NCBI GenBank assembly: GCA_934339135.1
Contig: CAKRHP010000025.1
Span: 1-33,181, forward strand
DNA: 33,181 nt
Reading direction: 5' to 3'
DNA from: an uncultured Lachnospiraceae bacterium
GTDB taxonomy: Bacteria; Bacillota; Clostridia; Lachnospirales; Lachnospiraceae
Below are positions 9,145 to 17,299 of the stretch, piece after piece. Each line of letters opens with the position of its first letter. Within the stretch, counting starts at the first letter, position 1. The notes under the pieces were generated by a model. It did no database searches. It was not told where the DNA came from and saw only the letters and a list, made by a program, of their open reading frames with translations. Made by a program: the position numbers and the translations under genes.

Positions 9145-10386
9145 TTATTCTCCAAACAGCTTCACGCCGTCCTCCTGTCCATAGACAGCAAATCCATCAA
9201 AGCCCTGTGCTTCCAGTTTGTTCAGATATTTTCCGAGTTTCTTTGGACGGGCGGTCACAGAAACGATATAGTCCTTTCGCAAGTCCTCTGCGTAGATCAG
9301 AGCCTCTGCATAGGTGTCAGCATCGTAGAATACGGCAATTTTCTTTTTGCGGTTCGGAATAGAGTAGTTCTGCTCCATCAGGATACCGAAGATACGCTCA
9401 AAGCCAATAGAGAATCCAACGGCCGGGATGTCCTCATTCAGGAACTTGCCAATCAGGTTATCGTAGCGTCCGCCACCTGCCACGGCACCGCTGTAGCCCG
9501 CTGCCTCTACCTCAAAAATAGTGCCGGTGTAATAGCCCTGACCACGTACCAGGGAAGGACAAAATTCTACAGGAATCGTACCCTTTGAAACAGTTGTGAC
9601 AGCATCGATGATACGCTGAAGCTCTGTTACATAAGAAGCATCACATACATTGGCTACGGATTCCAGTGTCAGGGAGCCATCGGCAAAAAGAGCAATAAAT
9701 TTATCGATGCAGGTCTGGTCGAAGCTGTTTTCCACCAGCTCTGCCTTTACACCGTCAATACCGATCTTATCCTGTTTATCAAAGATGATCGCAAGCTTCT
9801 CGTTATCTTCTTTTGCAAAGCCCGCATAAGCAAAGATATCGCTTAAGATCCGGCGGTCATTGATCTTTACCTTGTAATCAGAAAGTCCTACACGGTTTAG
9901 AGCCTTTGTGGTAGTCAGGATCAGCTCAATCTCGGCATCTCTAGACTCGTTTCCGATGATATCAATATCACACTGCATAAACTCGCGGAGACGGCCCTTC
10001 TGAGGACGTTCCGCACGGTATACGCGGTCCATCTGGATCACCTTGAACGGTGACAGAAGCTCGTTGCGGTTATTGGCATAATAACGGGAGAGTGGCAGCG
10101 TCAGGTCATAGCGTAGTCCCATATCCGCAAGCTCCTTCTCGGTCGGATGCTCTCCGGCAAGGGCACTGTCCAGCTTTTTGCCTCGTTTTAATATTTTAAA
10201 GATCAGGTTCAGGTTTTCGCCGCCCTCGCTCTTGTCCAGATTGACAGAGTCTTCAATGATCGGGGTGGTAATGCGCTGAAATCCTGCACTGCTGTAGGTT
10301 TCCATGATAATATTCTGTAAATGATCCCGGATTTCCGTTTCCTTTGGAAGGTAATCCCTGGTTCCCTTGACTGGAGTCGCTTTCAT
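9145..10386 (-). CDS. hisS: Histidine--tRNA ligase
   Basis: This 413-residue class II synthetase charges tRNA-His in the cytoplasm. Marks in order are KGTRDYLP near the N-terminus, motif 2 VYRAERPQKGRLREF with QCDIDIIG, the histidine-binding loop SLVRGQGYYTGTIFEVE, and the motif 3 region AVGFSIGFERI. The segment GLRYDLTLPLSRYYANN is the variant seen in a clostridial branch of HisRS and in archaeal/eukaryotic enzymes rather than the E. coli type. The C-terminal anticodon-binding domain is short, about 70 residues. The presence of the histidine-binding loop argues against the HisZ regulatory paralogue, although I cannot fully exclude it. On the minus strand AAAGGAA lies 9 bases before the ATG, and a good promoter is at 10426-10454. 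The gene stands alone and converges on the EAL gene. Confidence 0.88.
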   Translation of the reverse strand: MKATPVKGTRDYLPKETEIRDHLQNIIMETYSSAGFQRITTPIIEDSVNLDKSEGGENLNLIFKILKRGKKLDSALAGEHPTEKELADMGLRYDLTLPLSRYYANNRNELLSPFKVIQMDRVYRAERPQKGRLREFMQCDIDIIGNESRDAEIELILTTTKALNRVGLSDYKVKINDRRILSDIFAYAGFAKEDNEKLAIIFDKQDKIGIDGVKAELVENSFDQTCIDKFIALFADGSLTLESVANVCDASYVTELQRIIDAVTTVSKGTIPVEFCPSLVRGQGYYTGTIFEVEAAGYSGAVAGGGRYDNLIGKFLNEDIPAVGFSIGFERIFGILMEQNYSIPNRKKKIAVFYDADTYAEALIYAEDLRKDYIVSVTARPKKLGKYLNKLEAQGFDGFAVYGQEDGVKLFGE

Positions 10387-10425
10387 AAATTAACATTCCT
10401 TTCTTGTTCTATAGTAACAGTAATG

Positions 10426-10454
10426 ATTTTATCACAGCATGCCCTAAATCACAA
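10426..10454 (-). promoter_or_regulatory. Sigma-A-type promoter of hisS
   Basis: On the minus strand TTGTGA (10449-10454) and TAAAAT (10426-10431) are separated by 17 bases, about 40 bases upstream of the hisS start. No T-box leader is visible between promoter and gene. Confidence 0.65.
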
Positions 10455-10484
10455 GTCTGGTATGGGGAATAATGTCCCGGATGT

Positions 10485-10513
10485 TTGACTTATGCTTTAT
10501 AATAGTGTAAAAT
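10485..10513 (+). promoter_or_regulatory. Sigma-A-type promoter of asd
   Basis: TTGACT (10485-10490) and TAAAAT (10508-10513) are spaced by 17 bases. The start of asd lies about 60 bases downstream. This promoter is divergent from the hisS promoter, about 30 bases away. It may drive asd, the Nudix gene and, through a leaky hairpin, the pyr genes. Confidence 0.65.
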
Positions 10514-10575
10514 CGGAGAAAATGCGAAAGAAGATTCATACGTATTTTTCAGAAAAAGTTATTTTGGAGGTCATC

Positions 10576-11673
10576 ATGGATAAGAAGTTAAAAGTAGGTA
10601 TCCTTGGAGGTACCGGAATGGTAGGACAGAGATTTATCTCTTTGCTGGAAAACCACCCTTGGTTTGAGGTTGTTGCAATCGCAGCCAGCCCGAGAAGCGC
10701 AGGCAAGAAGTATGAGGATGCCATCGGCGGACGCTGGAAAATGACAACACCGATGCCGGAAGCGGTCAAGAACATTATTGTTGAGGACGTCAGCAATGTG
10801 GAAGAGGTTGCTTCCAAGGTTGATTTCGTATTCAGTGCAGTTGATATGAGCAAGGACGAGATCAAGAAGATTGAGGAAGAGTACGCAAAGACAGAGACTC
10901 CTGTTGTATCTAATAACAGTGCCCACAGATGGACTCCTGATGTACCGATGGTTGTGCCGGAGTTAAATCCGGAGCACTTAGAGGTAATAGAGTCACAGAA
11001 GAAGCGTCTGGGAACGACCAGAGGTTTCATTGCAGTTAAGCCAAACTGTTCTATCCAGAGCTACACACCTGCACTTCACGCATTAAAGAAGGCAGGCTAT
11101 GAGCCAAAGACGGTTCTTGCCACCACATATCAGGCAATTTCAGGAGCCGGTAAGACATTTAAGGACTGGCCGGAGATGGAGGGCAATATCATTCCATTTA
11201 TCGGTGGTGAGGAAGAGAAGAGCGAGCAGGAGCCGCTTCGTATCTGGGGTCATATTGAGAATGGCGAGATCGTGAAGGCTGACGGTCCGGTGATCACGAC
11301 ACAGTGTATCCGTGTTCCGGTATTAAACGGTCATACAGCGGCTGTATTTGTTACTTTTGAGGAGGGCAAGAAGCCTTCCAAGGAGGAGATCATCCGCGTA
11401 TGGAGAGAGTATTCCGGAGTACCACAGGAGCTGAAGCTTCCTAGTGCCCCAGAGCATTTCATTCAGTATCTTGAGGATGATAATCGTCCACAGGTATCTC
11501 TGGATGTGGATTATGAGAACGGCTTTGGTGTATCTATGGGACGTCTCCGTGAGGATACGGTATTTGATTACAAGTTTGTAGGTTTATCCCACAATACAGT
11601 CAGAGGAGCTGCCGGCGGTGCCGTGCTTACTGCTGAGCTTCTGACAGCCAAGAAGTATATCACAGCAAAATAA
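10576..11673 (+). CDS. asd: Aspartate-semialdehyde dehydrogenase
   Basis: This 365-residue NADP-dependent enzyme reduces aspartyl phosphate to aspartate semialdehyde, the branch point to lysine/diaminopimelate, threonine and methionine. Visible are the nucleotide-binding GILGGTGMVGQRF at the N-terminus, SNNSAHRW, the active-site cysteine in VKPNCSIQSY, ATTYQAISGAG and the histidine region VPVLNGHTAAVF. The sequence is of the type shared with archaea and fungi (about 360 residues) rather than the shorter E. coli-like form. Although the frame opens upstream at 10492, GGAGG at 10566-10570 lies 5 bases before ATG 10576, which also aligns with the usual N-terminus. The Nudix gene follows 68 bases later without a terminator. 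Homoserine made downstream would feed the O-acetylhomoserine pathway seen at the left of the window. Confidence 0.95.
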   Translation: MDKKLKVGILGGTGMVGQRFISLLENHPWFEVVAIAASPRSAGKKYEDAIGGRWKMTTPMPEAVKNIIVEDVSNVEEVASKVDFVFSAVDMSKDEIKKIEEEYAKTETPVVSNNSAHRWTPDVPMVVPELNPEHLEVIESQKKRLGTTRGFIAVKPNCSIQSYTPALHALKKAGYEPKTVLATTYQAISGAGKTFKDWPEMEGNIIPFIGGEEEKSEQEPLRIWGHIENGEIVKADGPVITTQCIRVPVLNGHTAAVFVTFEEGKKPSKEEIIRVWREYSGVPQELKLPSAPEHFIQYLEDDNRPQVSLDVDYENGFGVSMGRLREDTVFDYKFVGLSHNTVRGAAGGAVLTAELLTAKKYITAK

Positions 11674-11741
11674 TCAGAGGAGTCATTAACTGCAGGATAG
11701 GAAGACACATTTCGATGAGTATAAGGGAGTGAGGTGGCTGC

Positions 11742-12146
11742 ATGAATGCATATAGAATCTTAGTCAAAGGAATTGTAAAGAGGGAGGATAAATATCTCAT
11801 TATTGAGAAATGGTATGATGATAATATCATGGATCCCTATCAGTGGGAGTTTCTGGATGGAGAAGCCGAGTTTGGCGAGTCGCCGGATGTGGCTGTGGTT
11901 CGTATGATCCAGGAGCAGACAGGTCTTACGGCGGAGGTTGACCGTATCTTATATACCTGGACATTTATGGTAGGTTCCGTATGCAGTCTTGGTCTGACAT
12001 ATCTTTGCTATACCGATATGGAAGAGGATGACGTACAGTTATCTGAGGATCTTCACGATTGCCGTTGGGTATCCGCGGATGAGTTTGGCGAGTTTATATC
12101 CAATCAGAGGATGTTAGAGGATATCGAGAAAGCAGAATTATATTAA
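11742..12146 (+). CDS. Nudix-fold protein with a degenerate Nudix box
   Basis: This 134-residue protein has the Nudix fold. The box G-x5-E-x7-R-E-U-x-E-E-x-G-U aligns at residues 40-62: G40, E46, R54, E58, G61 and L62 are present, but the two other metal-binding glutamates are Met55 and Gln59. Since these normally bind Mg2+, pyrophosphohydrolase activity is doubtful, and a ligand-sensing or reduced-activity role is possible. GAGGTGG lies 4 bases before ATG 11742. The gene sits between asd and pyrC, with a terminator-like hairpin (12154-12190) before pyrC. An alternative reading is an ordinary Nudix hydrolase with unusual metal ligands; substrate cannot be inferred. Confidence 0.85.
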   Translation: MNAYRILVKGIVKREDKYLIIEKWYDDNIMDPYQWEFLDGEAEFGESPDVAVVRMIQEQTGLTAEVDRILYTWTFMVGSVCSLGLTYLCYTDMEEDDVQLSEDLHDCRWVSADEFGEFISNQRMLEDIEKAELY

Positions 12147-12153
12147 AAAGAAA

Positions 12154-12190
12154 GGGGTGTCAATGCCGTATGGCTGGCATCCCTGTTTTT
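12154..12190 (+). terminator. Terminator-like hairpin (possible attenuator) ahead of pyrC
   Basis: GGGGTGTCA (12154-12162) pairs with TGGCATCCC (12175-12183) including two G-U wobbles. An inner GCC/GGC stem continues after a two-base bulge, and TGTTTTT follows. No promoter is visible in the 34 bases between it and pyrC, so transcription of the pyr genes probably passes through it. A classical PyrR-binding sequence is not recognised. Confidence 0.55.
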
Positions 12191-12228
12191 GGTACGCAAT
12201 CAAATTGAAATGGACGGTGATGCAATGA
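12163..12228 (+). CDS. Putative 21-residue leader peptide overlapping the pyrC start
   Basis: AAAGGGGTG (12151-12159) precedes ATG 12163, which opens a frame of 21 codons beginning MPYGWHPCFW. Its TGA stop overlaps the pyrC ATG (ATGA, 12225-12228). The start codon lies inside the hairpin at 12154-12183, so ribosomes on it would open the hairpin. This fits attenuation or translational coupling, but the frame is short and could be chance. Confidence 0.4.
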   Translation: MPYGWHPCFWYAIKLKWTVMQ

Positions 12229-13514
12229 AAATTTTGATCAAGAATGGAAAGCTGGTAGACCCGGCAAATGATATGGATGCGTTTTATGATGTGCTGATCG
12301 AGGAGGATAAGGTAGCCCTCGTGTCACAGGATATTGATCCGGATATTCTGGGAGAGGGAGACCAGCTGATCGATGCCTTTGGCAAGGTTGTGATGCCGGG
12401 ATTTATTGACCTTCATGTACATTTGAGAGAGCCGGGCTTCGAATATAAGGAAACCATTAAGACAGGCTGTGAGGCAGCCGCACACGGTGGTGTGACAAGT
12501 ATCTGTCCGATGCCAAATACGAAGCCGGTCATTGACTCTCCGGAGAGAGTCCGGGATCTGCTGGAGCGGGCAAAGGATGCACCGGTACATGTGTTACCGA
12601 TCGGAGCCGTAACCATCGGTCAGGAGGGAAAGGAACTTGCAGATATTGAAGGTATGCAGGAGGCCGGTATTGTTGCTTTGAGCGAGGATGGCAAGTCCGT
12701 GATGGACAGCCTGTTATTCCGTCATGCCATGGAGCAGGCAGCACAATATGAGATTCCGATGTTTTCCCACTGTGAGGATAAGGCTCTGGTGGACGGCGGT
12801 GTGATGAATGCAGGAGATAAAGCAGAAGAACTGGGACTTCCGGGTATTACCAATGCGGTAGAGGATGTGATCGTGGCCAGGGACATTCTGATCAGCAAGG
12901 AGACAGGAGCACAGCTTCATCTCTGTCATTGCTCTACGGCAGACAGTGCGTTGCTGGTAGGAATGGCAAAGGATCAGGGACTTCGTGTGACGGCCGAGGT
13001 ATGTCCGCATCACTTTACCATGTCGGATCAGGAAATCACCGGGGATGATGGACGTTTTAAAATGAATCCGCCCCTTCGCAGTCCGAAGGATGTACAGGCG
13101 TTAAAGGATGCTCTGGCAGCAGGAGTGATGGATGTCATTTCTACGGATCACGCCCCTCATGGAGCCGAGGAGAAGGCACAGAGCATGAAGAAAGCACCGT
13201 TTGGCATCGTGGGACTGGAGACTTCTTTTGCACTTGGATTTACAGAGCTGGTACAGGGCGGTTATCTGTCTTTAGCCCAGTTAGTAGAGAAAATGAGTGT
13301 AAACCCGGCGAGAGTTCTGGGGATCGATAAAGGAAATCTGGCGGTGGGAAAGACAGCGGATCTGGTGATTGCCGATGTAGAGCATGAATATGAGATTGAC
13401 AGCAGCAGTTTTGCTTCTATGGGCAGAAATACCCCGTTTGACGGGAAAAAGGTTACAGGACGTGTGGTAACGACCATTGTAGATGGCAAGATCGTTTATG
13501 AATACAGTAAATAA
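12225..13514 (+). CDS. pyrC: Dihydroorotase
   Basis: This 429-residue amidohydrolase cyclises carbamoyl-aspartate to dihydroorotate in pyrimidine synthesis. The metal site HxH is in DLHVHLREPG, the substrate region is PMPNTKPVID, further metal histidines are in FSHCEDKAL and HLCHCS, and the catalytic aspartate is in ISTDHAPH. It is the class I (B. subtilis PyrC-like) form. Longer starts at TTG 12189 and ATG 12210 are in frame, but ATG 12225 begins the conserved MKILIKNGKLVDP and has GGTGA at 12216-12220. Its ATG overlaps the stop of a possible leader peptide. pyrF follows 19 bases after its stop, so pyrC-pyrF-pyrK-pyrD is one operon. Confidence 0.95.
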   Translation: MKILIKNGKLVDPANDMDAFYDVLIEEDKVALVSQDIDPDILGEGDQLIDAFGKVVMPGFIDLHVHLREPGFEYKETIKTGCEAAAHGGVTSICPMPNTKPVIDSPERVRDLLERAKDAPVHVLPIGAVTIGQEGKELADIEGMQEAGIVALSEDGKSVMDSLLFRHAMEQAAQYEIPMFSHCEDKALVDGGVMNAGDKAEELGLPGITNAVEDVIVARDILISKETGAQLHLCHCSTADSALLVGMAKDQGLRVTAEVCPHHFTMSDQEITGDDGRFKMNPPLRSPKDVQALKDALAAGVMDVISTDHAPHGAEEKAQSMKKAPFGIVGLETSFALGFTELVQGGYLSLAQLVEKMSVNPARVLGIDKGNLAVGKTADLVIADVEHEYEIDSSSFASMGRNTPFDGKKVTGRVVTTIVDGKIVYEYSK

Positions 13515-13533
13515 CGGAAAGGACAGGTAAAAA

Positions 13534-14454
13534 ATGATCAATAAATTAGTGGCAGAGATTAAGAAGAAGGATGCACCGGTAGTCGTAGGACTGGATCCAA
13601 TGCTTGGCTATGTACCGGAGCATCTGACCAAGAAAGCCTTTGAGGAGTTCGGTGAGACTCTGGAAGGAGCGGCAGAGGCTATCTGGCAGTACAATAAGGG
13701 CATTGTAGATGCCGTTTATGATCTGATCCCGGCTGTGAAGCCACAGATTGCCATGTATGAGCAGTTTGGTATCCCGGGCATGATCGCATTCAAAAAGACA
13801 GTGGACTATTGCAAGGAGAAAGGTCTTGTTGTGATCGGTGATATCAAGCGCGGCGATATCGGATCTACCTCAACAGCCTATGCAGTGGGGCATCTGGGTA
13901 AGGTTGCGGTAGGAAGCAAGCAGTATTACGGTTTTGATGAGGACTTTGTCACTGTGAATCCATATCTGGGAAGCGATGGTGTCAATCCGTTTATTGAAGT
14001 ATGTAAGGAAGAGAAAAAAGGAATCTTTGTACTGGTCAAGACATCCAATCCATCCAGTGGAGAGTTTCAGGACCGTTTGATCGACGGCAGACCTCTTTAC
14101 GAGCTGGTTGGCGAGAAGGTTGCCGAGTGGGGCAGCCAGTGTATGGGAGATGATTACAGCTATGTAGGCTGTGTGGTCGGTGCAACGTATCCGGAGATGG
14201 GCAAGATCCTCCGGAAGATCATGCCAAAGACATATATCCTTGTACCGGGCTATGGCGCACAGGGCGGAAAGGCATCCGATCTGGCACCTTACTTCAATAA
14301 GGATGGTCTGGGTGCGATCGTGAATTCCTCCCGTGGTATTATCTGTGCTTACAAGCAGGACAAATATGCAAAGTTTGGTGCCGAAAATTATGCGGAGGCA
14401 TCCAGACAGGCAGTGATCGATATGATACAGGATATCAACGAGGGTCGTAAATAA
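13534..14454 (+). CDS. pyrF: Orotidine 5'-phosphate decarboxylase, long form
   Basis: This 306-residue enzyme converts OMP to UMP, the last step of de novo pyrimidine synthesis. It is the longer subtype (about 270-310 residues). Visible are VVGLDPMLGYVPEHL at the N-terminus, the substrate-binding KPQIAMYEQFG, the catalytic lysine/aspartate array GDIKRGDIGSTS, the subtype signature VNPYLGSDGVNPF, and the phosphate-binding VPGYGAQGG with SSRGI. GGAAAGGACAGG stands before ATG 13534. It lies 19 bases after pyrC and about 30 bases before pyrK. Confidence 0.95.
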   Translation: MINKLVAEIKKKDAPVVVGLDPMLGYVPEHLTKKAFEEFGETLEGAAEAIWQYNKGIVDAVYDLIPAVKPQIAMYEQFGIPGMIAFKKTVDYCKEKGLVVIGDIKRGDIGSTSTAYAVGHLGKVAVGSKQYYGFDEDFVTVNPYLGSDGVNPFIEVCKEEKKGIFVLVKTSNPSSGEFQDRLIDGRPLYELVGEKVAEWGSQCMGDDYSYVGCVVGATYPEMGKILRKIMPKTYILVPGYGAQGGKASDLAPYFNKDGLGAIVNSSRGIICAYKQDKYAKFGAENYAEASRQAVIDMIQDINEGRK

Positions 14455-14483
14455 CAGGGCGCAGGAACAGAATGGAGATAAGA

Positions 14484-15272
14484 ATGGCAGATAAGAAAAA
14501 ATGTATGGCTGTTGTGGCAAGCCAGGAGAAGATCACAGAAGGAATCTACAGCATGTGGCTGCAGTTTCCGGAGGATTATAATATTGCCGGAATGGCAGTG
14601 CCGGGACAGTTTATATCAATGTACTGTGGTGAGGGAAGCCGTCTGCTTCCAAGACCTATCAGTATTTGTGAGATCGAGCCGGCACAGAGAAAGCTTCGTG
14701 TCGTTTACCGTGTAGCAGGAAAAGGCACCGAGGAGTTCTCGGGGCTGGAGGAAGGTGCGAAGCTTCCTGTCATGGGACCTCTTGGCAATGGCTTTACCAG
14801 AAAGAGCGGAAAGGCGGTGCTGATCGGAGGCGGTATCGGAATCCCGCCGATGCTTGCCCTTGCAAAGGCATTGAAGGCAGAAGGAGCAGAGGTAAACGTT
14901 GTTCTGGGATACCGGGATGGAGATCTGTTCTTAAAGAAAGAGTTTGAACCATATGCGGATGTTTATGTATCCACAGAGGATGGCAGTGTAGGGACGAAGG
15001 GAAATGTCATTGATGCGATCCGTGAGAATGGTCTGGACGCAGATACGATCTACGCCTGTGGTCCTATGCCGATGCTTCGCGGGGTTAAGGCATATGCGGC
15101 AGAGAAAGAGACAGAGGCACAGATTTCACTGGAGGAGAGAATGGCTTGTGGAATTGGTGCCTGTTTGGGATGTGTCTGCAATTCTACAGACGTAGACAGT
15201 CACAGTCATGTACATAATAAGCGGGTATGCAAGGATGGTCCTGTTTTTAATGCAGAGGATGTTACATTATAG
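14484..15272 (+). CDS. pyrK: Dihydroorotate dehydrogenase electron-transfer subunit
   Basis: This 262-residue iron-sulfur flavoprotein pairs with the PyrD subunit in class 1B dihydroorotate dehydrogenase and passes electrons to NAD+. Visible are the FAD-binding RLLPRPISIC, the nucleotide-binding LIGGGIGIPPM, YACGPMPML, and the [2Fe-2S] cysteines in MACGIGACLGCVC with a further Cys in RVCKDGPVF. Two in-frame ATGs compete: 14472 (AGGA 5 bases upstream) and 14484 (GGAG at 14474-14477, 6 bases upstream). I choose 14484 because it begins at the usual length. It overlaps no neighbour; pyrD starts 25 bases after its stop. Confidence 0.94.
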   Translation: MADKKKCMAVVASQEKITEGIYSMWLQFPEDYNIAGMAVPGQFISMYCGEGSRLLPRPISICEIEPAQRKLRVVYRVAGKGTEEFSGLEEGAKLPVMGPLGNGFTRKSGKAVLIGGGIGIPPMLALAKALKAEGAEVNVVLGYRDGDLFLKKEFEPYADVYVSTEDGSVGTKGNVIDAIRENGLDADTIYACGPMPMLRGVKAYAAEKETEAQISLEERMACGIGACLGCVCNSTDVDSHSHVHNKRVCKDGPVFNAEDVTL

Positions 15273-15297
15273 AAAACACAGGACATGGAGGATGAAT

Positions 15298-16203
15298 ATG
15301 AATTTATCAGTTGACTTTGCCGGAGTAACCATGAAGAATCCGGTGACAACAGCATCCGGAACCTTTGGCTCCGGTGCGGAATATGGCGAGTATGTGGATC
15401 TGAACCGTCTCGGAGCAGTGACCACCAAGGGTGTGGCAAATGTACCGTGGCCGGGCAATCCGACACCGAGAGTCTGTGAGACATACGGTGGCATGTTAAA
15501 TGCCATTGGTCTGCAGAATCCCGGCATAGATGTATTTGTGGAGAGAGATATTCCATATCTGAAGCAGTATGATACACGGATCATTGTCAATGTGTGCGGC
15601 CACACCACAGAGGAGTATCTGGAGGTGGTAGAGCGTCTGGTAAATCAGGATGTGGATCTGCTGGAGATCAATATTTCCTGCCCGAATGTCAAGGAGGGTG
15701 GCATTGCCTTTGGTCAGAATCCCAAGCTGGTAGAGCAGATCACCGCAGAGATCAAGAAGAAAGCAAAGCAGCCGGTGATCATGAAGCTCAGTCCAAATGT
15801 GACAGATATCACAGAGATAGCGAAAGCTGCAGAGGCCGGTGGTGCTGATGCCCTGTCCCTGATCAATACATTGACGGGTATGAAGATCGATATTAACCGC
15901 CGTCAGTTTGCACTGGCAAACCAGACCGGAGGCATGTCCGGACCGGCAGTAAAGCCGGTGGCAGTCCGGATGGTATATCAGGTAGCTCATGCTGTAAAAC
16001 TTCCTGTACTTGGTATGGGAGGCATCCGTACCGCAGAGGATGCACTGGAGTTTATTATGGCAGGAGCTTCCATGGTTGCGGTGGGAACGGCGAATTTCAA
16101 TAATCCTGCAGCCACAGTGGATGTGATCGATGGAATTGAGCGGTTTATGAAGGAACACCATGTCGAGGATATTCATGAGTTGATCGGATGTGTTCATGCT
16201 TAA
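15298..16203 (+). CDS. pyrD: Dihydroorotate dehydrogenase, class 1B catalytic subunit
   Basis: This 301-residue FMN enzyme oxidises dihydroorotate to orotate, together with PyrK. Visible are VTTASGTFGSG and TTKGV at the N-terminus, the active-site cysteine in NISCPNVKEGG (class 1 uses Cys rather than Ser), KLSPNVTDI, LINTLTGMKID, and phosphate binding GMGGIRTAEDALEF with AVGTANF. An open frame extends back to 15208 inside pyrK, but GGAGG at 15287-15291 fits ATG 15298 with 6 bases spacing and touches ATG 15292. Orotate phosphoribosyltransferase, which usually follows, is not next: it lies 9.3 kb away at 25511. Confidence 0.95.
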   Translation: MNLSVDFAGVTMKNPVTTASGTFGSGAEYGEYVDLNRLGAVTTKGVANVPWPGNPTPRVCETYGGMLNAIGLQNPGIDVFVERDIPYLKQYDTRIIVNVCGHTTEEYLEVVERLVNQDVDLLEINISCPNVKEGGIAFGQNPKLVEQITAEIKKKAKQPVIMKLSPNVTDITEIAKAAEAGGADALSLINTLTGMKIDINRRQFALANQTGGMSGPAVKPVAVRMVYQVAHAVKLPVLGMGGIRTAEDALEFIMAGASMVAVGTANFNNPAATVDVIDGIERFMKEHHVEDIHELIGCVHA

Positions 16204-16230
16204 TTTTTGGCATGAAAATTTAACATTATC

Positions 16231-16259
16231 TTTACACTTGCATTGGGCTATGATATTAT
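16231..16259 (+). promoter_or_regulatory. Sigma-A-type promoter of the ABC transporter genes
   Basis: TTTACA (16231-16236) and TATTAT (16254-16259) are spaced by 17 bases, about 110 bases upstream of the binding-protein start. This makes the transporter an independent unit from the pyr operon. Confidence 0.65.
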
Positions 16260-16264
16260 GAAAT

Positions 16265-16323
16265 CTGTGTTGGTAAGCTTATTTACAAGCACAGGATCCC
16301 GGTGTGTCATTATTTAGAATGAC
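16265..16323 (+). promoter_or_regulatory. Structured leader upstream of the binding-protein gene
   Basis: Two stem-loops are visible after the promoter: CTGTG (16265-16269) with CACAG (16290-16294) enclosing GTAA/TTAC, and GTCATT (16306-16311) with AATGAC (16318-16323). No known riboswitch core is recognised. It could be a regulatory leader or only mRNA stabilisation. Confidence 0.35.
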
Positions 16324-16368
16324 CCGAGTGGGAAAGAAACAGAAGTGACATGAGGAAGGAGTTACATA

Positions 16369-17217
16369 ATGAAGAAGAGAGTATTGGCAATGATGCTTTC
16401 ACTGGCAATGTGCTTTAGCATGACAGCCTGTGGAAGTACAAACAACGCAGACAACACAACAAGCGATAAGGCATCCTCAGAGAGCAAAGGAAGCTCAAAG
16501 AGTGACAATAGCTCTGATCTGGCATACATTCAGGATAAGGGAACTTTGATCGTGGGTATTACAGATTTTGAGCCAATGGATTATCAGAAAGGGTCCGATG
16601 AGTGGATCGGTTTTGATGCAGATATGGCAAAGGCATTTGCAAAGAGTCTTGGCGTTAAAGCGGAGTTTGTAGAGATCGACTGGGATAATAAAGTTCTGGA
16701 GCTGGATGCGAAGTCTATCGACTGTGTATGGAACGGTATGACACTCACTGACGAGGTGACAAGCTCTATGGCCTGCACCAATGCATACTGCAATAATGCA
16801 CAGGTTGCCATCGTAAAAGAGGCAGACAAGGACAAATACAGTACTGTAGAGAGTATGAAAAAACTGAATTTTGCAGTAGAGGCTGGTTCTGCCGGAGAGA
16901 AGGAGCTTTCTAAGCTTGGTTACAATTATACATCCGTTAAGGCGCAGGCAGATGCGCTGATGGAGGTTTCTGCAGGAACATCCGATGCCGCGGTGATCGA
17001 TTCCCTGATGGCAGCTGCTATGGTTGGCAAGGGTACCGGTTATGAGAAGCTTACCTATACTGCAAGCTTTAACAGCGAGGAGTATGGTGTTGGTTTCCGT
17101 AAGGGATCTGATATGGCAGAAAAGTTAAATGACTTTTTTGCTGAGAGCTACAAGGATGGAAGTATGAAGAAGACAGCCGAGAAATATGGTGTCCAGGCGG
17201 CACTCATCGAACAGTAA
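16369..17217 (+). CDS. Amino-acid ABC transporter substrate-binding lipoprotein
   Basis: This 282-residue protein is a family 3 extracellular solute-binding protein. The N-terminus is a lipoprotein signal (charged MKKR, hydrophobic stretch, lipobox MTAC with Cys21), followed by a Ser/Asn/Lys-rich linker. The mature domain begins YIQDKGTLIVGITDFEPMDY and contains WIGFDADMAKAFAKSLG and DCVWNGMTLT, the normal ligand-binding pattern for polar amino acids. It would sit on the outer face of the membrane and deliver substrate to the permease encoded downstream. AGGAAGGAG precedes the ATG. A weak terminator at 17232-17263 may keep its expression above that of the permease. The exact amino acid is not determinable. 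Confidence 0.93.
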   Translation: MKKRVLAMMLSLAMCFSMTACGSTNNADNTTSDKASSESKGSSKSDNSSDLAYIQDKGTLIVGITDFEPMDYQKGSDEWIGFDADMAKAFAKSLGVKAEFVEIDWDNKVLELDAKSIDCVWNGMTLTDEVTSSMACTNAYCNNAQVAIVKEADKDKYSTVESMKKLNFAVEAGSAGEKELSKLGYNYTSVKAQADALMEVSAGTSDAAVIDSLMAAAMVGKGTGYEKLTYTASFNSEEYGVGFRKGSDMAEKLNDFFAESYKDGSMKKTAEKYGVQAALIEQ

Positions 17218-17231
17218 TATATATAAGCGTG

Positions 17232-17263
17232 GCTGCCGTGATGTTACATTTGCGGCAGCTTTT
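17232..17263 (+). terminator. Partial terminator between binding protein and permease
   Basis: GCTGCCG (17232-17238) pairs with CGGCAGC (17253-17259), followed by a short TTTT. The stem is strong but the T-run short, suiting partial read-through into the permease and ATPase genes. Confidence 0.6.
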
Positions 17264-17299
17264 GCTATGCAAAGAGAGAAATAATAAAAGGCAGGTATA

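Noticed and set aside
9145..10386. HisZ (ATP phosphoribosyltransferase regulatory subunit) instead of HisS
   Set aside because: The histidine-binding loop and motif 2 of a working HisRS are present and no his operon is nearby.
10485..10503. TTGACT with TATAAT at 10498
   Set aside because: The spacing is only 7 bases; TAAAAT at 10508 with a 17-base spacer is the better promoter.
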